Assembly (NCBI GenBank): GCA_001791305.1
Contig: MGEI01000002.1
Location: forward strand, 1 to 33,574
Length of the DNA stretch: 33,574 bases
Direction of reading: 5' to 3'
Source: Candidatus Uhrbacteria bacterium RIFCSPLOWO2_01_FULL_47_17
GTDB taxonomy: Bacteria; Patescibacteriota; Patescibacteriia; UBA9934; GWF2-40-263
Shown here: piece by piece, positions 8,714 to 16,303 of the stretch
Numbering within the stretch: position 1 is the first letter of the stretch
Layout of the letters: the number at the start of each line of letters is the position of its first letter
Position numbers and translations under genes: made by a program
The notes under the pieces: model-generated
The model's database searches: none
Seen by the model: the letters and a program-made list of their open reading frames with translations, nothing else
Told to the model about the DNA's origin: nothing

Positions 8714-10336
8714 ATGCTTTGCATCGCCTTCTTTGGACAACCAGGGAGTGGTAAATCGACGCTTGCAAAACAAGTGGCGATGCATTTACGTACGCGCGTT
8801 GTTGAGGCTTCGACAGCGGTTGTGTTCCCTATTGCGGCGCATGTCGAGAAGTTGCCGAGTGAGGCGAGGTTGATCGAACAACTGAGACAGCTCGCGAAAC
8901 GCAAATCCGTTGTGTCTCGAGAAGAAGCCATAAAAACATTTGATCGTTTGCGATCGAAATACGGATCAGACTTTATTGCGCGTGCGTTGCATGAGTTGTA
9001 TGTCGATAACGCATTCCCCCCTCCTGCCAAGGAGGGGCCGGGGGAGGTCAGCATCGTATTCAGTGGATTGCGAGGAGTCGATAACGCGAAGTATTGTCGA
9101 TTACACAACGACTTCGTTGTGTATCTCGATGTGGATGACGCGACAGCTGTTCGAAGACTCATGAGATCTCGAGGCTATACCAAACAACAAGCCGTCGATG
9201 AACTCAAAAAAGAAAACGCATTGTATCGAACAACACAGATCAAGAAGATTGCGAATCTTGTGATCGATACAGCTTCGACCTCCATTCCTCGATCCATCAC
9301 ACAAATCGTGAACGCGATCGAGAAACAAAACCAAATGTGCACGCGTTGCGTAAACACCGCAAAGAATCCTGCAATTCGTTTCGAGAAAAACGGACTCTGC
9401 CATATTTGCGATGCGTACCAGAAACATTTTGATCCAAACCATCTTCAAGAAGAGCTTGAATTTCTCGAGTCGTTCATCGGCACCGGTTCGAATAAACACG
9501 ATATCCTCGTCGGTCTCTCTGGCGGAAAAGACAGTACAGCCACATTGCTTTCCATTAAACAAATGGGATTCAACCCGCTCGCGGTCACATTTAACCTTGG
9601 ATATCTTCCACACACGACCGTTCCGCGATCAAAAGAAATGGCGAAGTTGCTCAGCACTCCGCACGAGGAGATCGACATCCGATCGTACGTTCGCCCGATC
9701 GATCATGCATCGTACGAGAAGACGGTTGCTTTGTACGAGAAACCGTTTACGCTCAAGACAAAGCTCGCGTTTCAAAAAGCATACGCAGAGGGACGCAAAC
9801 ATTATTCGGTAAAGTGCAAACACTCACCCGTGTTTGTGCGAACCTGTCAGCTCTGTCGTCGCATGGTGATTCGTGCGTATTATGACGAGACGCTGAAACG
9901 CGGCGCACGCGCGATCGTTCTTGGAATCAATGAGTGGACAAACTTGAGTGCGGCGCAATCCGGAAAAGATTATGTCGTATCTGGAGTTCGAAAATTACAG
10001 CCGTATAAAAATAAACCCGCTGTGTACGTGTTTCATCTTCCGTTTTTGTTGCAACGAACAAGTAGCGAAACAAAACGCATTTTAAAAAAGATTGGATGGA
10101 AGCCGCCGACCGGTGAGGATTTTATCGAGTCGAATTCAAACTCGTGTTTATTTGCACGATCCACAGAACGCATGGCAAAGCGCCTCCTCGGGTTTCATCC
10201 GGACAGCACGAGACTCGCGCGCGAGGTGACGGTTGGGTTTATTACAAAGGAACAAGCATTGAAGGCACTCGGGAAATTACATCCGTACAAAGATTCGCCA
10301 AGAGAAGTTTTGAAAAAGGCAAAAATCTTGAAATAA
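8714..10336 (+). CDS. fusion of a P-loop nucleotide kinase-like domain and a PP-loop ATPase (N-acetyl sugar amidotransferase-like)
   Basis: A 540-residue two-domain protein. Residues 1-207 are a small P-loop kinase-like domain (Walker A GQPGSGKS at 8-15, DVDDATAVRRLMRSRG as the lid region), similar to AMP/dephospho-CoA kinase folds. Residues 208-540 form an adenine-nucleotide alpha-hydrolase domain with two Cys pairs (C209/C212, C229/C232, probably zinc) and the PP-loop SGGKDS at 269-274, plus further Cys pairs near 375-385. The second half resembles WbpG/N-acetyl sugar amidotransferases, which adenylate a carbonyl before amination. No sugar-pathway genes are near, so the substrate is unknown. 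Residues 101-112 come from a GC-rich palindrome inserted in frame (see repeat). It starts 2 nt after hicA. Confidence 0.7.
   Translation: MLCIAFFGQPGSGKSTLAKQVAMHLRTRVVEASTAVVFPIAAHVEKLPSEARLIEQLRQLAKRKSVVSREEAIKTFDRLRSKYGSDFIARALHELYVDNAFPPPAKEGPGEVSIVFSGLRGVDNAKYCRLHNDFVVYLDVDDATAVRRLMRSRGYTKQQAVDELKKENALYRTTQIKKIANLVIDTASTSIPRSITQIVNAIEKQNQMCTRCVNTAKNPAIRFEKNGLCHICDAYQKHFDPNHLQEELEFLESFIGTGSNKHDILVGLSGGKDSTATLLSIKQMGFNPLAVTFNLGYLPHTTVPRSKEMAKLLSTPHEEIDIRSYVRPIDHASYEKTVALYEKPFTLKTKLAFQKAYAEGRKHYSVKCKHSPVFVRTCQLCRRMVIRAYYDETLKRGARAIVLGINEWTNLSAAQSGKDYVVSGVRKLQPYKNKPAVYVFHLPFLLQRTSSETKRILKKIGWKPPTGEDFIESNSNSCLFARSTERMAKRLLGFHPDSTRLAREVTVGFITKEQALKALGKLHPYKDSPREVLKKAKILK
9016..9047 (+). repeat. 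GC-rich palindromic insert in frame within the kinase/PP-loop gene
   Basis: CCCCTCCT (9018-9025), loop GCCA, AGGAGGGG (9030-9037), followed by a further G-rich stretch to 9047. It encodes the Pro/Gly-rich segment FPPPAKEGPGEV (residues 101-112) between two conserved-looking parts of the kinase domain. It looks like a mobile palindromic unit tolerated in frame, similar in principle to Rickettsia palindromic elements. Confidence 0.6.
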
Positions 10337-10338
10337 AA

Positions 10339-10370
10339 AAACGACCCTGAGTTTGTCGAAGGGTCGTTTT
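10339..10370. terminator. bidirectional terminator between convergent genes
   Basis: A perfect 10-bp stem (10339-10348 with 10360-10369) with A and T runs on both sides, between the stop of the PP-loop fusion gene and the stop of the dCMP deaminase gene. The stem and loop contain the common word CCCTGAGTTTGTCGAAGGG. Confidence 0.85.
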
Positions 10371-10373
10371 GGT

Positions 10374-10997
10374 TTACACCTGACGTCGCACGTTTTCGAA
10401 TCTGCGCGCGGCGAGTTCGGGCGTGTCTGCTTCGAACACAAAGATGGGATCAGGCGATTCCGGAACAAACACGCGATACGTCGTACCGTCTTGATCGAGC
10501 CGAAGATCTGTGCGCGAGCCGTTCAACGTTTCCGCAAACACACGATCACGACTGAATCGCTCATGGGCATCATCGAGAACATAAACGTCTCGAACTCCGG
10601 CGTCGATCATCGCTTTCCAACATGGCTCGCAGCACCACCAGTGGCCGAACATATAGACATCAGTTCCAGTTGGATCGATGCCTTGTTCGAGCGCGACTTG
10701 CATGAGCATAGGCTCTGCGTGGCCAATCGAATCGTGCAATGTACACAAATCGTAGCCTGTTCCACTCGGACATTCGAGAACCACTCGAGGACAGATGTGC
10801 TTCGAGGAACTCCCGCGATTAAACCCGTTTCCCGCACGTGCGAGAACTTGTCCGTCTCGAACAAGCACAACTCCCACAGGATACAAAGAATCGCCCGCGC
10901 ACTCGCGACGAGCTACTTCGGCAGTCTTCATGTGTGGATCACTCAAAGGAACAAATTTGAATCCGCGATTGGGCGGAAGGTATGGATACGTAATCAT
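10374..10997 (-). CDS. deoxycytidylate (dCMP) deaminase-like protein
   Basis: A 207-residue zinc deaminase. The ligand and catalytic motifs are HAE (in IGHAEPMLM) and CxxC (WCCEPCWKAMIDAG), with the CPR...PSGTGYDLC segment before HAE that is typical of dCMP deaminases rather than cytidine deaminases. The enzyme makes dUMP from dCMP; several family members also accept 5-methyl- or 5-hydroxymethyl-dCMP. About 50 C-terminal residues (after ~155) extend beyond the core. The start codon overlaps the DHFR stop (ATGA), making it the third gene of a thyA-folA-deaminase operon. Confidence 0.87.
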   Translation of the reverse strand: MITYPYLPPNRGFKFVPLSDPHMKTAEVARRECAGDSLYPVGVVLVRDGQVLARAGNGFNRGSSSKHICPRVVLECPSGTGYDLCTLHDSIGHAEPMLMQVALEQGIDPTGTDVYMFGHWWCCEPCWKAMIDAGVRDVYVLDDAHERFSRDRVFAETLNGSRTDLRLDQDGTTYRVFVPESPDPIFVFEADTPELAARRFENVRRQV

Positions 10998-11497
10998 ACA
11001 ACCTCGTAATGCAAGAGCACGGCCTGCTCACCGAGCGTTTTGGATTCAACGAATATGAGCTTAACATCTCCAAACGATTCCGCAAGCGAGATTCCGTTTC
11101 CAAACAAAATCGGTTCGATGGTGAGAAAAACATCGGTTACTAACTTTTCTTTTAGAAACATCGAATAGACACCCGCCCCGCCGGTAATAGCGACCGAGGT
11201 GTAGCCGCGTGTTTCGAGATTCTCGAGAATCTGTTGCGGCGTTCGGTCCGTAAATTCCACTCCGTCGATCGGCACATACTTCTCCGGATCACACGTCATC
11301 ACAATCATCAATCGATCCTTGAGCGCGCGCCCGATCGTATCAAACGTCTTTCGACCCATGATCATCACACGGCATTCTTTTGTTTTTTCAACAAAAAACT
11401 TCGTGTCCTCTTTTGAGGTCCACTCGAGCGAGGACTGATCCGGCGACGCGGCGATTTTGCCATTGAGCGACATGGCGGCGATGAGTTCGATCTTCAT
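10994..11497 (-). CDS. folA: dihydrofolate reductase
   Basis: A 167-residue DHFR that reduces dihydrofolate formed by thymidylate synthase. LEWTSKEDTKFF aligns with the active-site loop LPW....D; Asp31 is the catalytic acid. IMGRKTFDTIGRAL matches the NADPH-binding MGRxTxxSIGRPL, and ITGGAGVYSMFL matches the glycine-rich GGxxVYxxFL. Length is standard. ATGA overlaps link it to both neighbours, so all three proteins are probably made in fixed ratio. Confidence 0.93.
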   Translation of the reverse strand: MKIELIAAMSLNGKIAASPDQSSLEWTSKEDTKFFVEKTKECRVMIMGRKTFDTIGRALKDRLMIVMTCDPEKYVPIDGVEFTDRTPQQILENLETRGYTSVAITGGAGVYSMFLKEKLVTDVFLTIEPILFGNGISLAESFGDVKLIFVESKTLGEQAVLLHYEVV

Positions 11498-12360
11498 ACA
11501 GCAATCTCGAATTTAATACTTGGGTGCGGATTATAATCCTCGACAGTGGTGTCCGTATGTTTCCAATCAAAGATCGAGGTAAAATTCTCGGTCTTTATTT
11601 GCGGCAACATCGAAGGTTCTCGAGACAACTGCTGGCGAAGTCCATCGATGTGGTTTGTATACACATGTACATCACCAAGAAACGCGACGAGTCTTCCCTC
11701 TTTGAGTCCCGCCTCTTTTGCGAGGAGATGAAGAAGTAATCCATGCGCGACAATATCAAACGGAAGTCCGAGGGCCACATCCACAGATCGCTGATTCCAA
11801 AGAAGGTTCAGACGTCCGTTCAAAACGGTCACCTGAAATCCGTAATAACATGGAGGTAATGCCATTTGATGCAGCGCAGCCGGATTCCATGCGCTCACAA
11901 TCATGCGACGATCATGCGGATCTCGTTTGAGTGTCTCGACGAGCTTCGCTATTTGATCAATACCTTGTCCAGAATAATCTGTTGTGTGATCAACATACTC
12001 TGCACCAAAGTGTCGCCACTGAAATCCATAGATAGGTCCGAGCTCGCGCTCTTCGCGCATACGCGCTTTCGTTTCCGCATCATGCCCATACGGAACAATA
12101 TGCGGCGCACACCATTCGTCCCAGATGTGACTGTTGTGCTCTTGCAGCCACGCCTTGTCCGTTTTTCCATTCAAAAAAAACTCAAGTTCGATTGCGGGTA
12201 AACGCAACGGCACTTTTTTGGTTGTGAGCATCGGGAATCCATCACGCATGTCGTGCTCAAACATCGCGCCCGCAATCGCAACCGTATCCGTCCCTGTACG
12301 GTTCGACTTCATGGTTCCTGTGTCCAAAACCTTATTTACGAGATCCAAATACGCTTTCAT
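11494..12360 (-). CDS. thyA: thymidylate synthase family protein with dCMP-type specificity residue (Asn to Asp)
   Basis: A 288-residue ThyA-fold enzyme. Conserved residues: Glu58, Trp80 in IWDEW, nucleophile Cys171 in PPCYYGFQ, Arg191/Ser192/Asp194 in QRSVD, His232/Tyr234 in GDVHVY. In ThyA the motif LGLPFN holds the Asn (E. coli N177, L. casei N229) that reads uracil. Here it is LGLPFD, codon GAT at 11757-11755, residue 202. Asn229Asp in L. casei TS and the natural Asp in T4 dCMP hydroxymethylase give dCMP preference. So this enzyme may methylate (or hydroxymethylate) dCMP. An insert of about 20 residues (83-105) lies in the small domain. ATG 12360 begins the family homology; an upstream extension would be unrelated sequence. 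Confidence 0.9.
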   Translation of the reverse strand: MKAYLDLVNKVLDTGTMKSNRTGTDTVAIAGAMFEHDMRDGFPMLTTKKVPLRLPAIELEFFLNGKTDKAWLQEHNSHIWDEWCAPHIVPYGHDAETKARMREERELGPIYGFQWRHFGAEYVDHTTDYSGQGIDQIAKLVETLKRDPHDRRMIVSAWNPAALHQMALPPCYYGFQVTVLNGRLNLLWNQRSVDVALGLPFDIVAHGLLLHLLAKEAGLKEGRLVAFLGDVHVYTNHIDGLRQQLSREPSMLPQIKTENFTSIFDWKHTDTTVEDYNPHPSIKFEIAV

Positions 12361-12411
12361 ATGCCCCCATGCTACCAAACCCGGAGGGATGTTGCTATCT
12401 GCATTTTTTGA

Positions 12412-12425
12412 TAGAATAGGCGGGT
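12412..12425 (+). promoter_or_regulatory. -10 box of dut
   Basis: TAGAAT (12412-12417) ends 8 nt before the dut ATG, so the transcript should be leaderless or nearly so. No convincing -35 at 17 nt. The 65-nt divergent gap to thyA holds no other clear element. Confidence 0.4.
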
Positions 12426-12860
12426 ATGAACATCCCTGTGGACATCTTTCGCACACATCCGGACGCCCTTTTGCCAGAGTACAAATCCCCTGGCGCCTGC
12501 GCCTTCGATTTAGCCCCAATTGAGGACGCAACCATTGAACCTGGTCAAATTGTTCGGCTCAAAACGGGGCTTGTTATTTGTGTCCCTGTCGGCTACACCC
12601 TTCTCATTGCCGCCCGATCATCCCTCCCCAAAAAATTCGGCCTGTGTGTTCCCCAAGGATTTGGCATTGTCGATCAAGATTTCTGTGGACCGGAAGACGA
12701 GCTTTTATTGCAACTTCTAAACTTCACGAAAGAACCCGTCATGGTCAAAACGGGAGATCGATTAGCACAAGGAATGTTTGTCCCTATCATGAAATGTGAT
12801 TTCAACGAAGTCCAAAATTTAGCACACCAAAGTCGCGGCGGTTTTGGTTCAACAGGATAG
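12426..12860 (+). CDS. dut: dUTP diphosphatase
   Basis: A 144-residue trimeric dUTPase converting dUTP to dUMP and pyrophosphate. All five motifs are present: SPGACAFDL (21-29), ARSSLPKK (63-70), GIVDQDFCG (80-88) with catalytic Asp83, GDRLAQ (110-115) and RGGFGSTG (137-144). It is transcribed away from the thyA operon. With a second dUTPase-fold protein (Dcd-like, 7590) in the same region, dUMP supply and dUTP removal may be shared between them. Confidence 0.95.
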   Translation: MNIPVDIFRTHPDALLPEYKSPGACAFDLAPIEDATIEPGQIVRLKTGLVICVPVGYTLLIAARSSLPKKFGLCVPQGFGIVDQDFCGPEDELLLQLLNFTKEPVMVKTGDRLAQGMFVPIMKCDFNEVQNLAHQSRGGFGSTG

Positions 12861-12871
12861 TTTGTTATAAT
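12843..12871 (+). promoter_or_regulatory. promoter for the membrane-protein pair
   Basis: TTGGTT (12844-12849), 16-nt spacer, extended -10 TGT-TATAAT (12863-12871). The -35 lies inside the end of dut. The leader is about 50 nt long. Confidence 0.6.
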
Positions 12872-12888
12872 GTTTCCATTATTCTTCG

Positions 12889-12918
12889 GCCCCTCAAGCC
12901 TCTCTCGCCTCTCAAGCC
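12889..12918 (+). repeat. pyrimidine-rich low-complexity repeat in leader
   Basis: Two copies of an (CT)CTCAAGCC word (12892-12899 region and 12910-12918) separated by TCTCTCGCC, just before the ATG at 12927. It resembles the pyrimidine-rich tracts at 26612-26645 and 28278-28337. No SD is present. Confidence 0.4.
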
Positions 12919-12926
12919 TTTCCATT

Positions 12927-13805
12927 ATGAAACCTCTCATTTCCGTTGGTGAGCTCATTGATCAATCTTGGGACAAATATCGAGCGAACCTCCCGTTCTT
13001 TTTGCAGCTTTCTGGTTGGCTCGTTCTTGTCGCCATCTTAAACACGATCGCCCTGCTTTTGTATCCAAGCGTAGGCGCGATTGCGTATCACACTAAATTC
13101 ACGTTCGGGGAAGTCACAGGTGTCGCCCTATACAGCTTTGCAAACCTGTTGCTCTCTCCCCTCCTTGGATTCTGGGTCTTTGTCTCCCTCGCCATTGGGG
13201 CAAAATCCGTGATCGATGGGAAGCGCATGAGTATCTCAAGCGTCATGCGCGAAACACAACGAAGATATTTTCCTGCTCTTGTCGTAACCGTCCTCGTTGG
13301 GCTCACACTTCTTCTTGCACAGATCATCACGTTTGGTCCAGCTCTTATCCTTGGAGCGATCGGATTATTGGCACAAAACGCGTGGCTTCTTGGAACGGCG
13401 AATATTCTGCTCATCCTCGGCCTCATTGCAAGCATCATTCTGACAACAAAGTGGACGCTGTATTACATGATGGCACCGTATGCAGCCATTTTGGATCACA
13501 TCAAAAACAAACAAGCGCTTCAAAAAAGCCGCGCGCTGACACAAGGAAAATTCTGGGCCGTTCTTATTCGTATCATTCTTCCAAAAATCGTGTTCTTGCT
13601 GTTTGGTATTCTGATTGCCATCGTGATCCAACTTGTTTTGAATGCACTTATTGTGAGTTCAACTGGCTTCAACCTTGATGTGCAACAACGACTGATCGCG
13701 CTCATCGTCTCGGTCCTTCCGGTTCTTGTGATGATTTTTCTCAACCCTCTTTTCTTCTTATCTGATGTTCTCCTCTACCAAAGCCTCACCGAACAAAGCG
13801 CCTAA
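12927..13805 (+). CDS. polytopic membrane protein, paralogue of the next gene
   Basis: A 292-residue integral membrane protein with about six hydrophobic spans and a cytoplasmic N-terminus. It belongs to the loose group of glycerophosphodiester phosphodiesterase-type membrane-domain proteins (DUF975-like); no catalytic residues can be named. The segment AAILDHIKNKQALQKSRALTQGKFW has a clear counterpart in the following protein, so the two arose by tandem duplication. The genes overlap by 41 nt, and both probably come from the promoter at 12843-12871. Confidence 0.75.
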   Translation: MKPLISVGELIDQSWDKYRANLPFFLQLSGWLVLVAILNTIALLLYPSVGAIAYHTKFTFGEVTGVALYSFANLLLSPLLGFWVFVSLAIGAKSVIDGKRMSISSVMRETQRRYFPALVVTVLVGLTLLLAQIITFGPALILGAIGLLAQNAWLLGTANILLILGLIASIILTTKWTLYYMMAPYAAILDHIKNKQALQKSRALTQGKFWAVLIRIILPKIVFLLFGILIAIVIQLVLNALIVSSTGFNLDVQQRLIALIVSVLPVLVMIFLNPLFFLSDVLLYQSLTEQSA

Positions 13806-14556
13806 AGCCCCCCTTCGTTCACCTCTCGATCTTCTGTTGTTGAGCCTACAATTGTATCGCTCAAATTTTTGGTTGATGGTTGGCTACAGTGCCTGGCTTC
13901 TTCTTCCGTTTACCGGATATTTCCTCCTGAGTTTCTTTTCGGCAGATAATCCTCTCACCATCACGTTTGATCTTCTCTTTACCATCGCAGAATTCATCAT
14001 TACCTTCTGGACAGGAATCATTCTTGTCTTGATTGTAAACGCCATTGTTGAAAAACATCCGTTTGATGAAACCGGGGTCAAGAAATACTCCGCCACCCTG
14101 TTACAACCAGCCGCACGCATTCTCGTCTTGCATCTTCTGTTCGTTCTTCTCGGTTTTATTCTTCTCGTCATCCCAGGCTTCATCGCCATTGTTTGGTTTG
14201 CCTTTGCCCAAACATCTGCTGTCTTGGATGGCAAGCGTGATATGGAAGCCTTGAAATTCAGCCGCTCTCTTTCCGAAGGTCGATTCTTTTCCGTTCTCTA
14301 TCGCCTTATTGGCGGCCCGCTCATGATCGGATTTGTGTACGCCATTCTCGTATCACTCATTGTTTCCATCGCTGATGGAGCAACGGGCGTCGACACAAAA
14401 AATCTCACCACACAAACAAGCATCCCAGCGTGGATAAATCTCTTACAATCGATCATCGGCATCTTCGCCATCCCGCTGCTTGCCACGTATATGACCTTGT
14501 TGTATAAACATTTGAGAGAAACTAAAGAAACACAAAGTGAAAAAGTGATAGAGTGA
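13765..14556 (+). CDS. polytopic membrane protein, paralogue of the previous gene
   Basis: A 263-residue protein with about six spans. SAVLDGKRDMEALKFSRSLSEGRF corresponds to the KNKQALQKSRALTQGKF block of its neighbour. The last few residues (QSEKVIE) and the stop codon are encoded by the left arm of the palindromic element at 14534, so the C-terminus may have been reshaped by that insertion. The ATG at 13765 lies inside the upstream gene; the first ~20 residues could be non-native. Function unknown. Confidence 0.75.
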   Translation: MFSSTKASPNKAPKAPLRSPLDLLLLSLQLYRSNFWLMVGYSAWLLLPFTGYFLLSFFSADNPLTITFDLLFTIAEFIITFWTGIILVLIVNAIVEKHPFDETGVKKYSATLLQPAARILVLHLLFVLLGFILLVIPGFIAIVWFAFAQTSAVLDGKRDMEALKFSRSLSEGRFFSVLYRLIGGPLMIGFVYAILVSLIVSIADGATGVDTKNLTTQTSIPAWINLLQSIIGIFAIPLLATYMTLLYKHLRETKETQSEKVIE

Positions 14557-14636
14557 AAAAGTGTTGGATGATGCGACTTTTTTAAAAAGAAAGCTCCCCA
14601 GACATTCACTCTTCCACTTTTCCACTCTTTCACTTT
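14534..14636 (+). repeat. ~100-bp palindromic element, copy A
   Basis: The left arm (14534-14563) is a tandem of 8-nt units of the type RAARAGTG. The right arm (14607-14636) is its imperfect reverse complement. The middle contains GGATG, a CTTTTTTAAAAA core and a CTCCCCAGACATT segment. Copy B at 27939-28041 shares the same order of parts. It lies between the stop of 13765-14556 and the gatB start, 6 nt before the gatB ATG. Confidence 0.75.
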
Positions 14637-14642
14637 CCCCCT

Positions 14643-16151
14643 ATGCTGATTCCGGTTATTGGATTAGAAATCCACTTGCAGTTGAAAACCAAATCCAAAA
14701 TGTTCTGTGCATGCCCTGCGCATGATGTTGGTGCTTCTCCAAACACAAATGTGTGTGCGATCTGTCTTGGAAATCCTGGCACGCTTCCGGTTCCAAATGA
14801 GCAGGCAATTCGCTATGGAACCATGATGGGTCTTGCGTTGAATTGCTCGATCGCTTCACATTCCAAATTTGATCGCAAAAATTATTTTTATCCAGATCTT
14901 CCAAAGGCGTACCAGATCTCGCAGTACGATCTGCCGATCGCGGCAAACGGCCATCTCGAAGTAGACGTTCCAGACTCTCCGCGCGAACGAGTTCGTATTG
15001 GAATTACGCGAGCTCACCTCGAAGAAGACGCTGCGAAGAACACGCACGGCGTCGAAGGAAAAACCCTCGTCGATTACAACCGTGGCGGAACCCCTCTGAT
15101 CGAAATCGTCACGGAACCGGATTTCACCAATGCAAAAGAAGCAAAAGCCTTTTTGCATGAACTCCAGCGCATCGCGCGCTATCTCGATGTTTCGAATGCG
15201 GACATGGAAAAAGGAAACATGCGTTGTGATGCGAACATTTCGCTCCGCGAGATCGATGAGAACGGACAAGTGGTCGGCGCGCGCTTCAATCCAAAAACAG
15301 AAATCAAAAACCTGAACTCGTTTCGTCATGTGGAACGTGCACTTGAATTTGAAATCAAGCGTCAAACAAAACTCTGGGAGGATGAAACGCCGGTGACCGT
15401 CTCGACCACACGCGGTTGGAATGATGTGAAGGGTGTGACTGAGCTGCAACGATCGAAAGAGGACGCAGCGGACTATCGCTACTTTCCGGAACCAGACATT
15501 CCACCTTTGAATCTCGCCGCACTCGCCGAAGAACTCAAACTCAAAATGCCGGAACTTCCGGCCGCACGCCGCGCACGAATGGTCGAAGAATACGCACTGA
15601 AACCGTCGGACGCTGCGCAAATGTGTGATGATCCTGCACTCGCAGACTTTGCCGAACAAACATTCTCGGAGTTGCAGTCTTGGCTCAGCTCTGTTGAAGG
15701 CGACCTGGACTGGGAGACAGAGAAACCAAAAATGGCGAGACTCGTCTCCGGTTGGCTATTGTCGAAACTCGGTGGACTCATGATGGAACGCAGCATTGAT
15801 ATTCGTATTTGCAAAATCACTCCGGAGAATTTCGCTGAGTTCATCACCTTGATCGCGACGACCAAGTTGAACGGAACTGCCGGACTCAAAGTATTGAACG
15901 CGATGCTCGATGCGGGAGCGGATCCAACACACATCATGGAAGACCTGAAACTTGGAACCATGGACGACGCAGGAGCACTTGCCGATATAATCGACCGTGC
16001 GCTTGCAAGCAATCCAGCAGAAGTGCTTCGCTATCAGGCGGGTGAGGAGAAGCTGCTTCCGTTCTTTGTGGGACTTGTTATGAAAGAAACGCAAGGAACC
16101 GCGGATCCGGGAGTGACAAGGAATATGTTGCTCGTGAAGCTAAAATCGTAA
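14643..16151 (+). CDS. gatB: Asp-tRNA(Asn)/Glu-tRNA(Gln) amidotransferase subunit B
   Basis: A 502-residue GatB, the kinase/tRNA-binding subunit of GatCAB, which amidates Glu-tRNA(Gln) and Asp-tRNA(Asn). It begins IPVIGLEIHLQL, has Cys pairs in MFCACPAH and VCAICLGNPG (zinc site), YFYPDLPKAYQISQYD, and a C-terminal YqeY-like tail domain (about 350-500). The length is slightly above the family norm (~475). gatA and gatC are not adjacent. The start follows a palindromic element; no SD is visible, only a pyrimidine tract. Confidence 0.96.
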   Translation: MLIPVIGLEIHLQLKTKSKMFCACPAHDVGASPNTNVCAICLGNPGTLPVPNEQAIRYGTMMGLALNCSIASHSKFDRKNYFYPDLPKAYQISQYDLPIAANGHLEVDVPDSPRERVRIGITRAHLEEDAAKNTHGVEGKTLVDYNRGGTPLIEIVTEPDFTNAKEAKAFLHELQRIARYLDVSNADMEKGNMRCDANISLREIDENGQVVGARFNPKTEIKNLNSFRHVERALEFEIKRQTKLWEDETPVTVSTTRGWNDVKGVTELQRSKEDAADYRYFPEPDIPPLNLAALAEELKLKMPELPAARRARMVEEYALKPSDAAQMCDDPALADFAEQTFSELQSWLSSVEGDLDWETEKPKMARLVSGWLLSKLGGLMMERSIDIRICKITPENFAEFITLIATTKLNGTAGLKVLNAMLDAGADPTHIMEDLKLGTMDDAGALADIIDRALASNPAEVLRYQAGEEKLLPFFVGLVMKETQGTADPGVTRNMLLVKLKS

Positions 16152-16161
16152 GAAAACCAAT

Positions 16162-16185
16162 AAAACCGCCTTTTGGGCGGTTTTT
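16162..16185 (+). terminator. gatB terminator
   Basis: AAAACCGCC / GGCGGTTTT stem (16162-16170, 16176-16184) with a 5-nt loop, ending in T5. Confidence 0.9.
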
Positions 16186-16188
16186 AGG

Positions 16189-16217
16189 TTGACAAAAACG
16201 CAATTTTCTGGTATTCT
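16189..16217 (+). promoter_or_regulatory. strong promoter for the 16304 gene
   Basis: Perfect TTGACA (16189-16194), 17-nt spacer, extended -10 TGG-TATTCT (16209-16217). The next gene has the same design (TTGACA, TTTTTCTGG, TGTAAT). Confidence 0.85.
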
Positions 16218-16237
16218 CACGCGTTCCAATGTGAACC

Positions 16238-16291
16238 ATGATCGAGGAAGAACGGTTCCTCCTCGATCATGTAACTGTCCCGATTGGGACA
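16238..16291 (+). promoter_or_regulatory. structured 5' leader with two perfect hairpins
   Basis: An 11-bp perfect inverted repeat (16238-16248 with 16260-16270, 11-nt loop) is followed by TGTCCC-GATT-GGGACA (16276-16291), and then by the SD GGAGAGG (16293-16299). The second stem ends 1 nt before the SD, so its folding could affect ribosome access. This resembles a regulatory leader, but no known riboswitch is recognised. Confidence 0.55.
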
Positions 16292-16303
16292 TGGAGAGGC
16301 GAC

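Noticed and set aside
11494..12531. 57-residue N-terminal extension of ThyA
   Set aside because: Arg/Cys-rich sequence reading back through dut; homology begins exactly at ATG 12360.
14856..15659. Long reading frame antisense to gatB
   Set aside because: Cys/Phe/Arg-rich shadow composition opposite a conserved gene; the same holds for antisense frames in gyrB, miaB, dnaE and the 22033 gene.
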